From Sweltsa coloradensis (Eukaryota > Arthropoda > Insecta > Plecoptera > Chloroperlidae), in NCBI GenBank assembly GCA_024449915.1, contig JAMZAV010001710.1, forward strand, positions 272,240 to 336,239: a DNA stretch of 64,000 nt, in the 5' to 3' direction. Under the pieces are notes generated by a model. The model searched no databases and was not told where the DNA came from. It saw nothing but the letters and a program-made list of their open reading frames with translations. The position numbers were made by a program, and so were the translations under genes. Positions within the stretch are counted from its first letter, which is position 1, and every line of letters begins with the position of its first letter. Positions 31,261 through 41,207 of this stretch are shown in pieces.

Positions 31261-32270
31261 TAAGTATGATGTAGCTGAAAACTATGCGTCTGAGATGGCA
31301 GAGCGATTGAGGATTGCTTTTTGAAACAGGTTCGGACTAAGCTTCGTGCGGCCCAAGAAGTAAGAGCCAGCTCCCTACAAAAGAAATCTGGACCTGTCAC
31401 TTTTAAGGTTTGGGGGTCAGGTTTACTTGAAAGTTGAAGCAGTGAAACCTGGAACAACAAAGAAGCTGGGACCTAAGTGGACTGGACCGTTTTCCCGGGT
31501 TTTGTCTCAAACTTTTTTACGGTAAACTTCCGGATCAAAGGATGTATGGTGGAAAGGAGCAGCTTATTCACTGTAACCCACTGAAACATGGACCTGTAGG
31601 GGAGATGAGCCTGTTCAGGAAGTGGATCAGCCTACGGTTCCTACGATACCTCGGAAACGAGTTGACAAAAAAATCGTCCACTCTACATGCTACGGAAGAC
31701 ATTTTGGGATGAGGATGTGGTGCGACAGGAAGGCGGGCAAGAGCGCATGAAAGACCGGATGGAGGAACATTCTCAGGATGGTGTCAGTGCATGCTCATCA
31801 GAGGAGGAGGAAAGTGATGATGATAGTGTTTCGGCGCGAGATTCCTTGGATGAGTCATCGCCCGGGTTTACCTCGAAGTGATGATGATAGTGTCTCAGCA
31901 CGAGATTCCTTGGACGAGTCATCACCTGGTTTCACCTCGAGTGTCAGAACGAGACTCATTGGAGCTTTCGGGGGAATAGCTTTCGAACAAGATTCCTTAC
32001 AGGATGTTTCTATACCTAGTTCAAACCGCAACAGTATGACAAAATTCCTTGGAAGAGGTTGAAGCAGGAAACACAGATGCCTTTGGATGTACCAGAGGTG
32101 GCTCAGGATTTGGGAAACCAGTGGTTTCCCCTGGGGCCAGGCTCTTCCTCGCTATGGGCTTCGTATGTTGGCCAACCGGATGAACACCCTTGGGGTTTTG
32201 CCCCAAGAGAATTTGAAGCCCTGGTTTTTGGTGAAGGATACTGTATTCCACAAATTTTTTAAACAATAAA
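31261..32270 (+). pseudogene. Pol C-terminus and acidic tail
   Basis: Immediately after integrase, a KLGPKWTGPF stretch (about 31465-31495) is the usual integrase C-terminal fold. Then follows an acidic, Ser/Asp-rich open frame (31687-31881) with a tandem duplication. No chromodomain is visible. Confidence 0.65.
31813..31941 (+). repeat. 64-bp tandem duplication in the acidic tail
   Basis: AGTGATGATGATAGTG starts at 31813 and again at 31877; each unit runs through GATTCCTTGGATGAGTCATC-type sequence. 64 is not a multiple of three, so the second unit is in another frame (residues DDDSVSARDSLDESSPGF appear twice in different frames). Confidence 0.9.
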
Positions 32271-32786
32271 TTTTGTGATGCCGTAGCAAGAGGATTACAG
32301 CTCTAATTAAGCCCAAGCCTAGGGCCCGTACAACAGCAACGGGCCCTGTGCCTCTATCAAAACAAGGTCGAGTGGAGGAGATGGGTCCAACTTCTCAGGG
32401 AATGCTGAAAAACCCGATAACATGCAGGAAGGCTCTGAGCAAGTCACAGGCCAGAGGGGGGTGAGATCTGATCCACAGTTTTGAGGAAATGAGCCTGTGC
32501 CAGCGTGGTCAAGGGCGTGGCATTAGGAACTAGCCTACCTACCTAGATTATGCTTAAAGTAACCACATCTTTCACATTGTTGTGTAGCCTATGTTACCCA
32601 CCTGTGCTCAACTTGACTTTTAGGTCTAGGCCTATTGATGTAAATGACTGTATTTTGTATTTTTACATGTATCATTTGTGAATAGTCCATAATAAGGTGT
32701 AGGTTTGTGTATTTTCTCATCATGATGCCCACTTTTGTGAGTCAGCAATTTTTTTGTCAATTTAGCACTTTTGTAAATTTTTTGGG

Positions 32787-33612
32787 GTGGAATCAAAGTT
32801 AAGATTATTTGCAGATGATTGCATAATATACAGAGAGATTTTATGTGAGGAAGATCGGCGAGGTTTACAGAGAGATTTGGATATATTGGGGATATGGGTA
32901 GATGAAAATAAAATGGGTTTTAACACTAAAAAATGCAAGGTTGTTACGTTTGGAAAGAAAAGAGAAAAAGTGAACTGGGTTTATATCATACAAGGGGAGC
33001 ATTTACAAAGAGAAGTTAGTTACAAATATCTTGGTGTACATTTGGAAAAGGGGTTGAATTGGGATTGCCATGTTAATGAGGTAGTTAAAAAGGGGCATAG
33101 AGTACTTAGTTTTGTAAGAAGGGTGACAGTGGGAGTTGCAAAAGGGGTGAGAAACCATTTGTATAAAACATTAGTGAGACCTGTGATGGAGTACGCAGGA
33201 TCATTTGGGATCCATACAGAGTTGGAGAGAAAGATGAAATTGAGAAGGTGCAGAATTTGAAATGGCAGACTCTGGAATGTAGGAGGAAAGAAGACAGATT
33301 GGCAAAATTCTATAGAATTAGTAGGGGATTTGAAGGTTGGAATGAAATTGGTCAAGGTGTGAGACAAGGGTTATATTTGGATAAGAATGATCATAGCTGG
33401 AAATGTGAAAGGGTTGGGTTTAAAACTGATGTGGGAAAGAATTCCTTTTTGGGTAGAACAATAGTAGATTGGAACGGGTTACAAGGGGATGTGGTCGGGG
33501 AGAAAGATTTATATAGATTTAAATTAAGTTTAAGGGAGGGATAATAGGGAGAGAAATTCTGCCACCGAGTGGAAACTCAATTGCAGAAACAATGAACTAA
33601 CTAACTAACTAA
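32787..33612 (+). pseudogene. LINE (CR1/L2-type) RT fragment inserted in the LTR element
   Basis: Frame 32787-33260 reads KLRLFADDCIIYREI, with the ADD of the catalytic FADD box, then GFNTKKCKVVTFGKK, SYKYLGVHLEKGLNWDCHV and LYKTLVRPVMEYAG. After one frameshift near 33240, frame 33248-33544 gives LECRRKEDRLAKFYRIS and GKNSFLGRTIVDWNGL, the usual LINE C-terminus. The 3' end is a (CTAA)n tail at 33594-33614. 5'-truncated just upstream of the catalytic box. It is far better preserved than the host LTR element. Confidence 0.92.
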
Positions 33613-33614
33613 CA

Positions 33615-34313
33615 ACTGGATTCTGAATTTGCCATGCTGTACGGAGCTACCAACCATATAAAAAGTCAAAGTACTAAATTCACTGCCATCTTGTTGCTGT
33701 TTACAAGGCTGTGTGTTGGGTTGGTGACACTGTAAATCATGTGTATTTTCAATTTTGACAGATGTTTCTGACAAGAACTAAATTTGTTTTGGCATCCAGA
33801 GAAGGAAATATATTTATTATAAGTAGTAAAGGGTTTAAGTGGGGGAATAAATTAATAAAGTCTAGGTTTAAGACCATGTTGTGTAATGTTGTTATAGTTA
33901 TGCTGGATATGATTTGTAATGTGGATAGGCCTAGGTTATTTTTGCTGGTAATACAATAATATTTCAAAATTAATGCAAGTAGGCCTAGCCTGTAAATATT
34001 TGTGATGTCTCTAGGACTGGAGTTTGGATACTGTTCGTAGTTTTATGTTTGCAGATGCTGAGCCTACCCTATGTTGATCTGACTGCACCCGACGGGAATC
34101 GCTTCTGGACTTGGGCCTAGATTCAGCCTAAAGCCTAGCTGACTGTGTGTCTTCGTGCCTTCCGCAAGCTGGGGGAGCGATCATCGTCCGGGCCAGTTAG
34201 TCTGCTATGGGCTGGTTCATCACGGTGATTTGGACTTGAACTGATTGTGAAGTGATGCTGGAAACAGGAACCACACCTCAAGAGATATGGTTCTGTTTGA
34301 AAGTGTGAGGCAA
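33615..34313 (+). other. LTR-element 3' non-coding region
   Basis: Between the LINE tail and the 3' LTR. Open frame 33762-33959 has no motif. I could not identify a convincing polypurine tract before 34314. Confidence 0.5.
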
Positions 34314-35075
34314 TGTAGTGAAGCTGGGTTATGCTAATGTTATTTGGTTTAGTTTAATTTATTATTAAGTCTATTTTACATTCTTTGTTACACTACATGT
34401 AACATGTCATTGTGTAGTGATTATATTATGTAATTGTATTTTGGAATTTTGTATTTGGTAATTGTAATGTAATTTCATGTGGCCTGTTAATTATAAAACA
34501 GCAAGTTAGGTTGATTGTGCAAAGTGCCAGAGGTGTAGCAAGCTCACTTCCCTGTACTAGTTACTTCACTGTTATGGAATGTGATCAGTCAGCAGTTTTG
34601 TGTAAAGTGTGGCTGGCTGTGATGACATTCTCCAGGTGAGGTAATTAGGAAGAAGTGACTTGACTAGAGACTAGGACAGGTGGCAGTCTAGGTTGGGTGT
34701 AACATAGAAATTGGAGTAGGGTCTGGTGTGCTCTCCAAGACAGTTTAAATCCACATTTCTATAATTCTACAACTCTGTTTAACTATCACTCAAATTACTA
34801 AGAAAGTACTTTATACAATAAACCACCGGATTCACGAAAGTAACTAGACTACAGTCACTGGAAAGAGAAAGCTCTCCCTACCATCCGTCTTCCCCAAACT
34901 ACCCCTAACATCTACGGCAAGGCAGGTCCCAGCTCCCCACGACAAACTACAACCATCCCTCAGTCCCGGCTGCCGTAGTCCAGGTTGCAGCCAAAAACCA
35001 CGTCCTTCGAAGAGTCCAATCCGCCCTCGAACTCATCTAACATCTACGAGCTACGAGTGGTGGAGCGGCATTACA
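34314..35075 (+). repeat. 3' LTR
   Basis: Starts TGTAGTGAAGCTGGG and ends GGAGCGGCATTACA, followed by the TSD TAAG. Confidence 0.93.
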
Positions 35076-35229
35076 TAAGCAAGAATACACAACTTAGCAC
35101 AACGATCTATTTAAAGTTTCTCCATAAAACTCCACAGAACACATTTTTGTACAAACAAAATAAATTTACACATACAAAACCGGCGCCTGCACCATGTAAT
35201 GGATAAGCCCTGTAGCTCGAATTGTAGTT
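35076..35229 (+). repeat. Right part of CCATGTAATGG array
   Basis: Carries TTACACATACAAAACCGGCG and ACCATGTAATGGATAAG (35191), matching the units left of the LTR element. Confidence 0.7.
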
Positions 35230-36132
35230 ACTAGGAAAACGCTTAAGTCCCGCCGCGTTGTTGGATGAGCGTAATTGGTGCATTGAGTTGCCATGTGTTA
35301 TGCGGATTTTCTGTTGTTTTACCAAAAAACAACATAAATAAACTTTAAATGTTATTACCTCAAAACTTTCATTCTAGCACATTTGCTAACAATTGTTCCT
35401 ACTTCTTCTACAGTTTTTAAGATGAAAGGATAATTTCTTTTTTAATGTGCTCACAAGTCTTATTCTGACAAATTCACCGGACACTTTTTTGATGACATTT
35501 ATAGTTTTTTATTTAAAATATGGGAAATATAGGTTTTTCACAAAAACATACATTTTCAAACAATGCAAAGGGAAAAAATCATATTTATCAAACAAAACAA
35601 AAATTATAAAATCCGTCTGGTAAATGTTTAGATGTATTGTTTTTTAATCTTAAACACCTTTCACTTTAAAAAAAAAATGATAATTGTAAAAGCCTTAGCA
35701 TTATCCCAGCACCATAGCAAAATTGTAAAATTGCAATTATTAAGAGAAATAATTGTTTGATTGCGCTCAAATTTCACACGATAATAATAATGCATAAAAT
35801 TAAGGTTCTGTGAAAAAATCATTACTATCGGATAAAGCATGTAGGTGTTATAAGTCGAAGAATTTAAAAAAAAATCGAAATAAATCGTAAAATTGCGATT
35901 TTCACGAGAAATAATTTTTTGATCGATTTTTCGAATCGTGCAATTCTAAGTTCAGAGATTTCGAAGGCCTCCAGAAAATTTCATCGCAATTGGAGTGTCG
36001 GTTTAGCCGGAATCGTGCTAACGAACAGACAAAAATACAAAAAAAAAAGAAAGAAAGAATAAAAAACATTCCGGATTTTTTTCTTCAGTGTAGTGAAATG
36101 GAATCTTCGCTTCGCTCGCTACGCTCATCCAA
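35230..36132 (-). mobile_element. TTGGATGAGCG-family element, long copy, minus strand
   Basis: Left end ACTAGGAAAACGCTTAAG, then CCGCCGCGTTGTTGGATGAG; right end CGCTACGCTCATCCAA. It differs from 36395-37152 mainly in a longer 3' interior (35330-35700). The plus-strand open frame 35990-36253 is not coding. Confidence 0.72.
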
Positions 36133-36394
36133 AAAGGCGTCTAACAAGCTAGTTTGGGGCGTAGCTTCTCAATTCTATCTCTCCCTACAGGGTCTCCATG
36201 ACCAGGATCGTACGTGTTCAGTGGAATTTGGATTGGGAAGCATTCATGATTAACTAAATAAAAACTATGATTCTCAGTTTGGGGATCACTATATTTTCTT
36301 ATAAACCTAATCTTGTCCTTGACCAAGCTTGTGCATTCTCCCTAGTGATCATGGGCTCAACTCCCACTGTAACTCCCTTAACATAGACAATTAA

Positions 36395-37152
36395 TTGGAT
36401 GAGCGTAGCGAGCGAAGCGAAGATTCCATTTCACTACACTGGAGAAAAAAATCCGGAATGTTTTTTTTTTTTTCTGTTTGTATTATTGTGTGTTTGTTAA
36501 CACGATTCCGGCTAAACCGATACTCCAATTGTGATGAAATTTTATGGAGGCTTTCGAAATCTCTGAACTTAGAACTGCCACGTTTTTGAGCGCAATCGAA
36601 AAAAAATTTCTCATAAAAATCGCAATTTTACGATTTTTTTCGATTTTTTAAAAATTTCTTCGACTTATAACACCTACATGCTTAATCCGATTTTAATGAT
36701 TTTTTCACAGAACCTTAATTTTATGAATTAAGATATTCTTGTGAAATTTGAGCGCAATCGAAAAACTATTTCTCATGAAAATCGAAATTTTACAGTTTTT
36801 TTCTTTTTTGAAACAATTCATTGACTTATAACACCTACATGATTTATCCTATTGTGATGATTTTTTCACAGAACCTTAATTTTATGAATTAATATATTCG
36901 TGTAAAATTTGAGCGCAATCGAATAATTATTTCTTATGAAAATCGCAATTTTACGATTTTTTTATTTTTAAAAATTACGATTAATAAAAAAATAAAGTAA
37001 ATTTTTAATTTAATTTAATTTAATTTTAAAAAAATCTTCAACTTAGTAATAATTTTTTCACAGAACAACAGTAAATCCGCATAACACATGGCAGCTCAAT
37101 GCACCAATTACGCTCATCCAACAACGCGGCGGGACTTAAGCGTTTTCCTAGT
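36395..37152 (+). mobile_element. TTGGATGAGCG-family element, full length
   Basis: Begins TTGGATGAGCGTAGCGAGCG. About 31 bases before the 3' end is TACGCTCATCCAA, a perfect 13-bp inverted match to the 5' terminus. The tail then reads CAACGCGGCGGGACTTAAGC ... TTTTCCTAGT with an AACGC/GCGTT stem. A (TTTAA)n microsatellite lies at about 37005-37022. Asymmetric inverted repeats, an internal microsatellite and a 3' hairpin are the hallmarks of Helentron-associated elements (DINE-1/HINE). No Rep/helicase gene is present. Confidence 0.72.
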
Positions 37153-37163
37153 AATAATAAAAA

Positions 37164-37694
37164 TTGGATGAGCGAAGCAAAGACTTCAATTTCACTGACC
37201 CCCAAAAAATTTTTAGCTCCAATTTTTTTTTGTCTGTTTGTTAGCACGATTCCGGGCAAACGGCATAAGCGATCTTGATGAAAATTGGAGGGGACCTTCG
37301 AAATCTTTAAACTTAGAGGTGTATTGTTTTTGGGTACAATCGAAGAAATATTTCTCATGAATATCGTACTTTTACGATTTTTTTCGATTTTTAGTGCGAT
37401 ATTTTCGTGACATTTGGGCCGATTCTGACCAAACGGATGAGGCTACAACGTTAATATTTCACATCGACATTAAGGATATGGTGATGAAGTACCTTTTGAA
37501 AGAAAAAGTTGAAAAAGTTAGCCAAAATCCATAGAAATAAGGGTTTTTATATGATTTTTTTGAGGTTTATAATAACAATTAACAAGTAACAATAGAAACT
37601 TGACAACAATCACCTACAATGCATTCAAAAAGCACTTGCAAAGGAAAAGTGGTCCTACGCAAACTAAAAACTTACAAAAAAGCTCATCCATCAA
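37164..37694 (+). mobile_element. TTGGATGAGCG-family element, short subfamily
   Basis: Starts TTGGATGAGCGAAGCAAAG and is related to 14130-14683. It stops at AGCTCATCCATCAA without the usual hairpin tail and is followed 5 bases later by another copy. Confidence 0.7.
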
Positions 37695-37699
37695 GATAA

Positions 37700-38462
37700 T
37701 TGGATGAGCGTAGCGAGCGAAGCGAAGATTCCATTTCACTACACTGGAGAAAAAAATCCGGAATGTTTTTTTTTTCTTTCTTTTTTTTTGTATTTTTGTG
37801 TGTTTGTTAACACGATTCCGGCTAAACCAATACTCCGATTGCGATGAAATTTTATGGAGGCCTTCGAAATCTCTGAACTTAGAACTGCCACGTTTTTGAG
37901 CGCAATCGGAATTTTTTTTCTTATAAAAAACGCAATTTTACGATTTTTTTCGATTTTTTAAAAAATTTCTTCGACTTATAACACTTACATGCTTTATCCG
38001 ATTGTAATGATTTTTTAACAGAACCTTGATTTTATGAATTAAGATATTCGTGTGAAATTTGAGCGTCATCGAAAAACTATTTCTCATGAAAATCGAATTT
38101 TTACGGGTTTTTTCTTTTTTAAAACAATTCTTTGACTTTTAACACCTACATGCTTTATCCTATTGTAATGATTTTTTCATAGAACCTTAATTTTATGAAT
38201 TAATATACTCGTGTTAAATTTGAGCGCAATCGAATAATTATTTCTTATAAAAATTGCAATTTTACGATTTTTTTCTTTTTAAAAATTACGATTTATTAAA
38301 AAAAATTAAGTTAATTTTTAATTTAATTTAATTTAATTTAAAAAAATCTACGACTAAAATGATTTTTTCACAGAACAACAGAAAATCCGCGTAACACAAT
38401 GCAGCTCAATGCACCAATTACGCTCATCCAACAACGCGGCGGGACTTAAGCGTTTTCCTAGT
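37700..38462 (+). mobile_element. TTGGATGAGCG-family element, full length
   Basis: Nearly the same as 36395-37152, with both ends, the AATTT microsatellite (about 38318-38340) and the hairpin tail ending CCTAGT at 38462. Confidence 0.72.
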
Positions 38463-38482
38463 AATAATAATTATAATTAGTC

Positions 38483-38690
38483 AATGATAGCAGTTGTAAT
38501 AAAAGTATGCCCCGACTGGATGATTGATGAAGGTGTGTCTTATGTCTCGGTAGCTCAATTGGCAGAGCTAAGGCGCGTTAAGCCAGAGGTTCTGGGTTCG
38601 ATCCTCAGTCGGGGCATACTTTTATTACAACTGCTATCATTGACTAATAATGTCCTCAAAGCGGGCTTATGCTTAAAAACCGTATATTCT
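38483..38690 (+). repeat. tRNA-Asn-like SINE between inverted arms
   Basis: An inverted tail fragment at 38480-38518 (to GTATGCCCCGACTG) pairs over about 40 bases with 38604-38645 (CAGTCGGGGCATAC and on). Between them lies a full tRNA-like unit at 38544-38616. The tail continues ATAATGTCCTCAAAGCGGGC to about 38690. Confidence 0.8.
38544..38616 (+). tRNA. tRNA-Asn(GTT)-like unit
   Basis: 73-nt cloverleaf: acceptor GTCTCGG/TCGGGGC, D arm GCTC-AATTGGCA-GAGC, anticodon loop GCGTTAA (GTT at 34-36, C at 33), T arm CTGGG-TTCGATC-CTCAG. Box A TAGCTCAATTGG and box B GGTTCGATCC match the pol III consensus. The anticodon stem has two mismatches, so it is probably not a functional tRNA. Confidence 0.65.
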
Positions 38691-38839
38691 TACTACCCAA
38701 CTCATGGGAGATGAGAAGTGACTGGATTTTTTCATGTGTTCTTTCAGTAATGACAGCTACATTGCAGTCTTCTGTTCGATTATTATCATGGATGTCAACA
38801 GTCACAACAAAATAGCAGTTTGATGAAGGTGTGTCTTAT

Positions 38840-38913
38840 GTCTCGGTAGCTCAATTGGCAGAGCTATGGCGCGTTAAGCCAGAGGTTCTGGGTTTCGATC
38901 CCCAGTCGGGGCA
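38840..38913 (+). tRNA. tRNA-Asn(GTT)-like unit, second copy
   Basis: Same cloverleaf as 38544-38616 with a better anticodon stem (ATGGC/GCCAG) but one extra T in the T loop (8 bases). Its tail runs to about 38966 (AAGCGGGCTTA), where a TTGGATGAGCG element begins, so the tail is cut by that element. The 35 bases upstream (GATGAAGGTGTGTCTTAT) are identical to those before the first copy. Confidence 0.65.
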
Positions 38914-38966
38914 TACTTTTATTACAACTGCTATCATTGACTAATAATGTCCTCAAAGCGGGCTTA

Positions 38967-39731
38967 TTGGATGAGCGTAGCGAGCGTAGCGAGCGAAGCG
39001 AAGATTCCATTTCACTACACTGGAGAAAAAAATCCGGAATGTTTTTTTTTTTCTGTATTTTTGGCTGTTTGTTAACACGATTCCAGCTAAACCAATACTC
39101 CAATTGCGATGAAATTTTATGGGGGCCTTCGAAATCTCTGAACTTAAAACTGCCACGTTTTTGAGCGCAATCGAAAAATTATTTCTAATGAAAATCGCAA
39201 ATTTACGATTTTTTTCGATTTTTAAAAAAATTCTTCGACTTATAACATCTACATGCTTAATCCGATTTTAATGATTTTTTTACAGAACCTTAATTTTATG
39301 AATTAAGATATTCGTGTGAAATTTGAGAACAATCGAAAAATTATTTCTCATGAAAATCGAAATTTTACGCGTTTTTTCTTTTTTTTAACAATTCTTTCAC
39401 TTATAACACCTACATGCTTTATTCTATTGTAATGATTTTTTCATAGAACCTTTATTTTATGAATTATTATATTCGTGTAAAATTTGAGCGCAATCGAATA
39501 ATTATTTGTTATGAAAATAGCAATTTTACGATTTTTTCTTTTTTAAAAATTACGATTAAGAAAAAATAAAAGAATAAAGTTATTTTTTTATTTAATTTAA
39601 TTTAATTTAAAAAACATCGACTTAGTAATAATTTTTTCACAAAACAACAGAAAATCTGCATAACACATGGCAGGTCAATGCACCAATTACGCTCATCCAA
39701 CAACGCGGCGGGACTTAAGCGTTTTCCTAGT
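38967..39731 (+). mobile_element. TTGGATGAGCG-family element, full length
   Basis: Both termini, an extra GAGCGTAGC repeat at the 5' end, the AATTT microsatellite (about 39592-39610) and the tail ending CCTAGT. It begins inside the tail of the preceding tRNA-derived SINE; the remaining SINE tail is not found on its 3' side. Confidence 0.72.
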
Positions 39732-40969
39732 TAACAATCATTGCTCACCAATGAACCTCAGTCTGGTATGGAAGTCCAGTGTCTGTTGGTTCGAACCCAC
39801 GTCCCCTTGGTGTCTTGACTCTTCGGACCTCTTGCCTTCCTCTTCTAACTTCTTTGTTCTTTCGGCTCCCAAGTTGTTCTCGCCGATTAGTCCACATGTT
39901 CTTCCTTCGGCTTTCTACAGGTGAGATTCCAGTTTGCCGTCCGACTCCCGCCGTAGCGGGAGCCCTCAGTAGTTCTTCTTTCTTCAGGCTCTGCTCACCT
40001 TCCTCTTTGACCTCTCAAACAGAACTCCCCGATCAGATCGAACTTTGGTATCCACAAAGCCTCGAACCCCTGACTTCGGTCCTCCTCCCCTCCCTATAAG
40101 GCTAGAGTCCATTGTCACTATTACCTCTCCTGATCCCCTCCTGGTTCTCCTATGTCCAAAAACCAATCACCAGCCTTCCTTGGCCCCCTCTGTTGTCTCT
40201 TGGCCCTAGAGAAAGGGTCTTCTCCCCTTCATCCATTTAGTACTTGTCAGCAATCATATTATTAACACGTCTGCATTTCCATGATTTAAACAAACTTTGA
40301 AACAGCAACACAACTTGTTTACCTCTTGTAGAATGTTTTAAATAACGTCACATTCCTAGTAACTTCTCAATAACAACCATTGTTGACAGTTATTACGACA
40401 TGCATGCAGTCTTACAGCATTACTAGCACTTCCAAACCCAAAATGAATATGAATATATACCCAATATATACCCTACATTACAAGTGGTTTCTGTCCGTAC
40501 TACTAAGGGAGTGTTTACCCGTCCGGTAAACAAATTGGTTACCCTCCCACCCCCTTAGTTTTTTCGTGTCGGACTTGTTTTTATATTTGTAGTTTATAGT
40601 TGTTCTCTCTTGTGTCTACTTAAAATGTATTCATTTTAGGTGGGCGGTTATGTTCGCGCCGATTATATTTTTGTATTTTCGTCGCTTTGTTTAGTGCTAT
40701 TTTCATTGTATTTAACTTTTCTTCTTTTCATTTGGTTTTTACTCGAGTGGTTTTGCCCGGTTTTGTCATGTGATTTGGTCAGCCAATCACGTTCGTTTTC
40801 TGTTTATTTTCCGTTTTGTATTCGCATATCATTCTTGTAGTTCAGTACACGACAAGCTGTCGTCTCTGAAAGGTCGCTCTCTGTTATCTCTCTCGCCCAT
40901 ATTTGGGCAAATCCAGTTTTCTTACGCTCTCGTACTCTGCACTGTGTTTGCAGTGACTTCGCCTGTGTT
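39732..40969. other. Pyrimidine-rich unassigned DNA
   Basis: Open frames at 39667-40099 and 40640-40973 (plus) have no recognisable motif. The composition changes from AT-rich to CT-rich near 39770, and this may be the 5' region (LTR or leader) of whatever element carries the coiled-coil frame downstream. No second copy is present to test this. Confidence 0.4.
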
Positions 40970-41180
40970 GTGACATTATCAAACGCTACGGTTTGCTATT
41001 TCTTTATTTCTCTCTTCTTTATTCTTCAACTGGCCAGCTCTATTAAACCTTTCCTATCCCCCTCGACGTCTGACACACTGACGTCGCGACGCACGCGACG
41101 CAAGAAAGTTCGCCAACATCCGAACCTCGTGACGTCGGGGGCAACCAGTCCATGCAGGAAGTATTCTGCACAATCATATG
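40970..41180 (+). CDS. Possible leader exon/ORF, basic peptide, unknown
   Basis: The frame starting at 40970 begins with a hydrophobic stretch (VCYFFISLFFILQLASS) that could be a signal peptide or chance, then a basic segment SRRTRRKKVRQHP. The word CATATGTAAGTT at about 41176-41187 looks like a splice donor, and CTAATTACAG at 41240-41249 looks like an acceptor. Direct joining does not keep the frame of the downstream coiled-coil ORF, so a spliced gene is unproven. Confidence 0.25.
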
Positions 41181-41207
41181 TAAGTTCTCTTCTGCATTTT
41201 ATTTCCT

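Larger units (their letters stand above)
25124..35075 (+). mobile_element. Ty3/Gypsy LTR retrotransposon, complete but inactivated
   Basis: Two 762-767-bp LTRs beginning TGTAGTG and ending TTACA flank a plus-strand gag-pol relic. The 4-bp target duplication TAAG lies at 25120-25123 and 35076-35079. Domain order is Gag with CCHC knuckle, protease region, RT, RNase H, integrase, which is the Ty3/Gypsy order. Every domain is broken by frameshifts or stops. A LINE fragment sits between integrase and the 3' LTR, which explains the unusual 10-kb length. Confidence 0.93.

Noticed and set aside
34260..34313. Polypurine tract before the 3' LTR
   Set aside because: The purine stretch GTGTGAGGCAA is interrupted by pyrimidines and too weak to call.
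39770..39800. tRNA gene suggested by GGTTCGAACCC at 39788
   Set aside because: Box B only; no box A at the right distance and no acceptor pairing.
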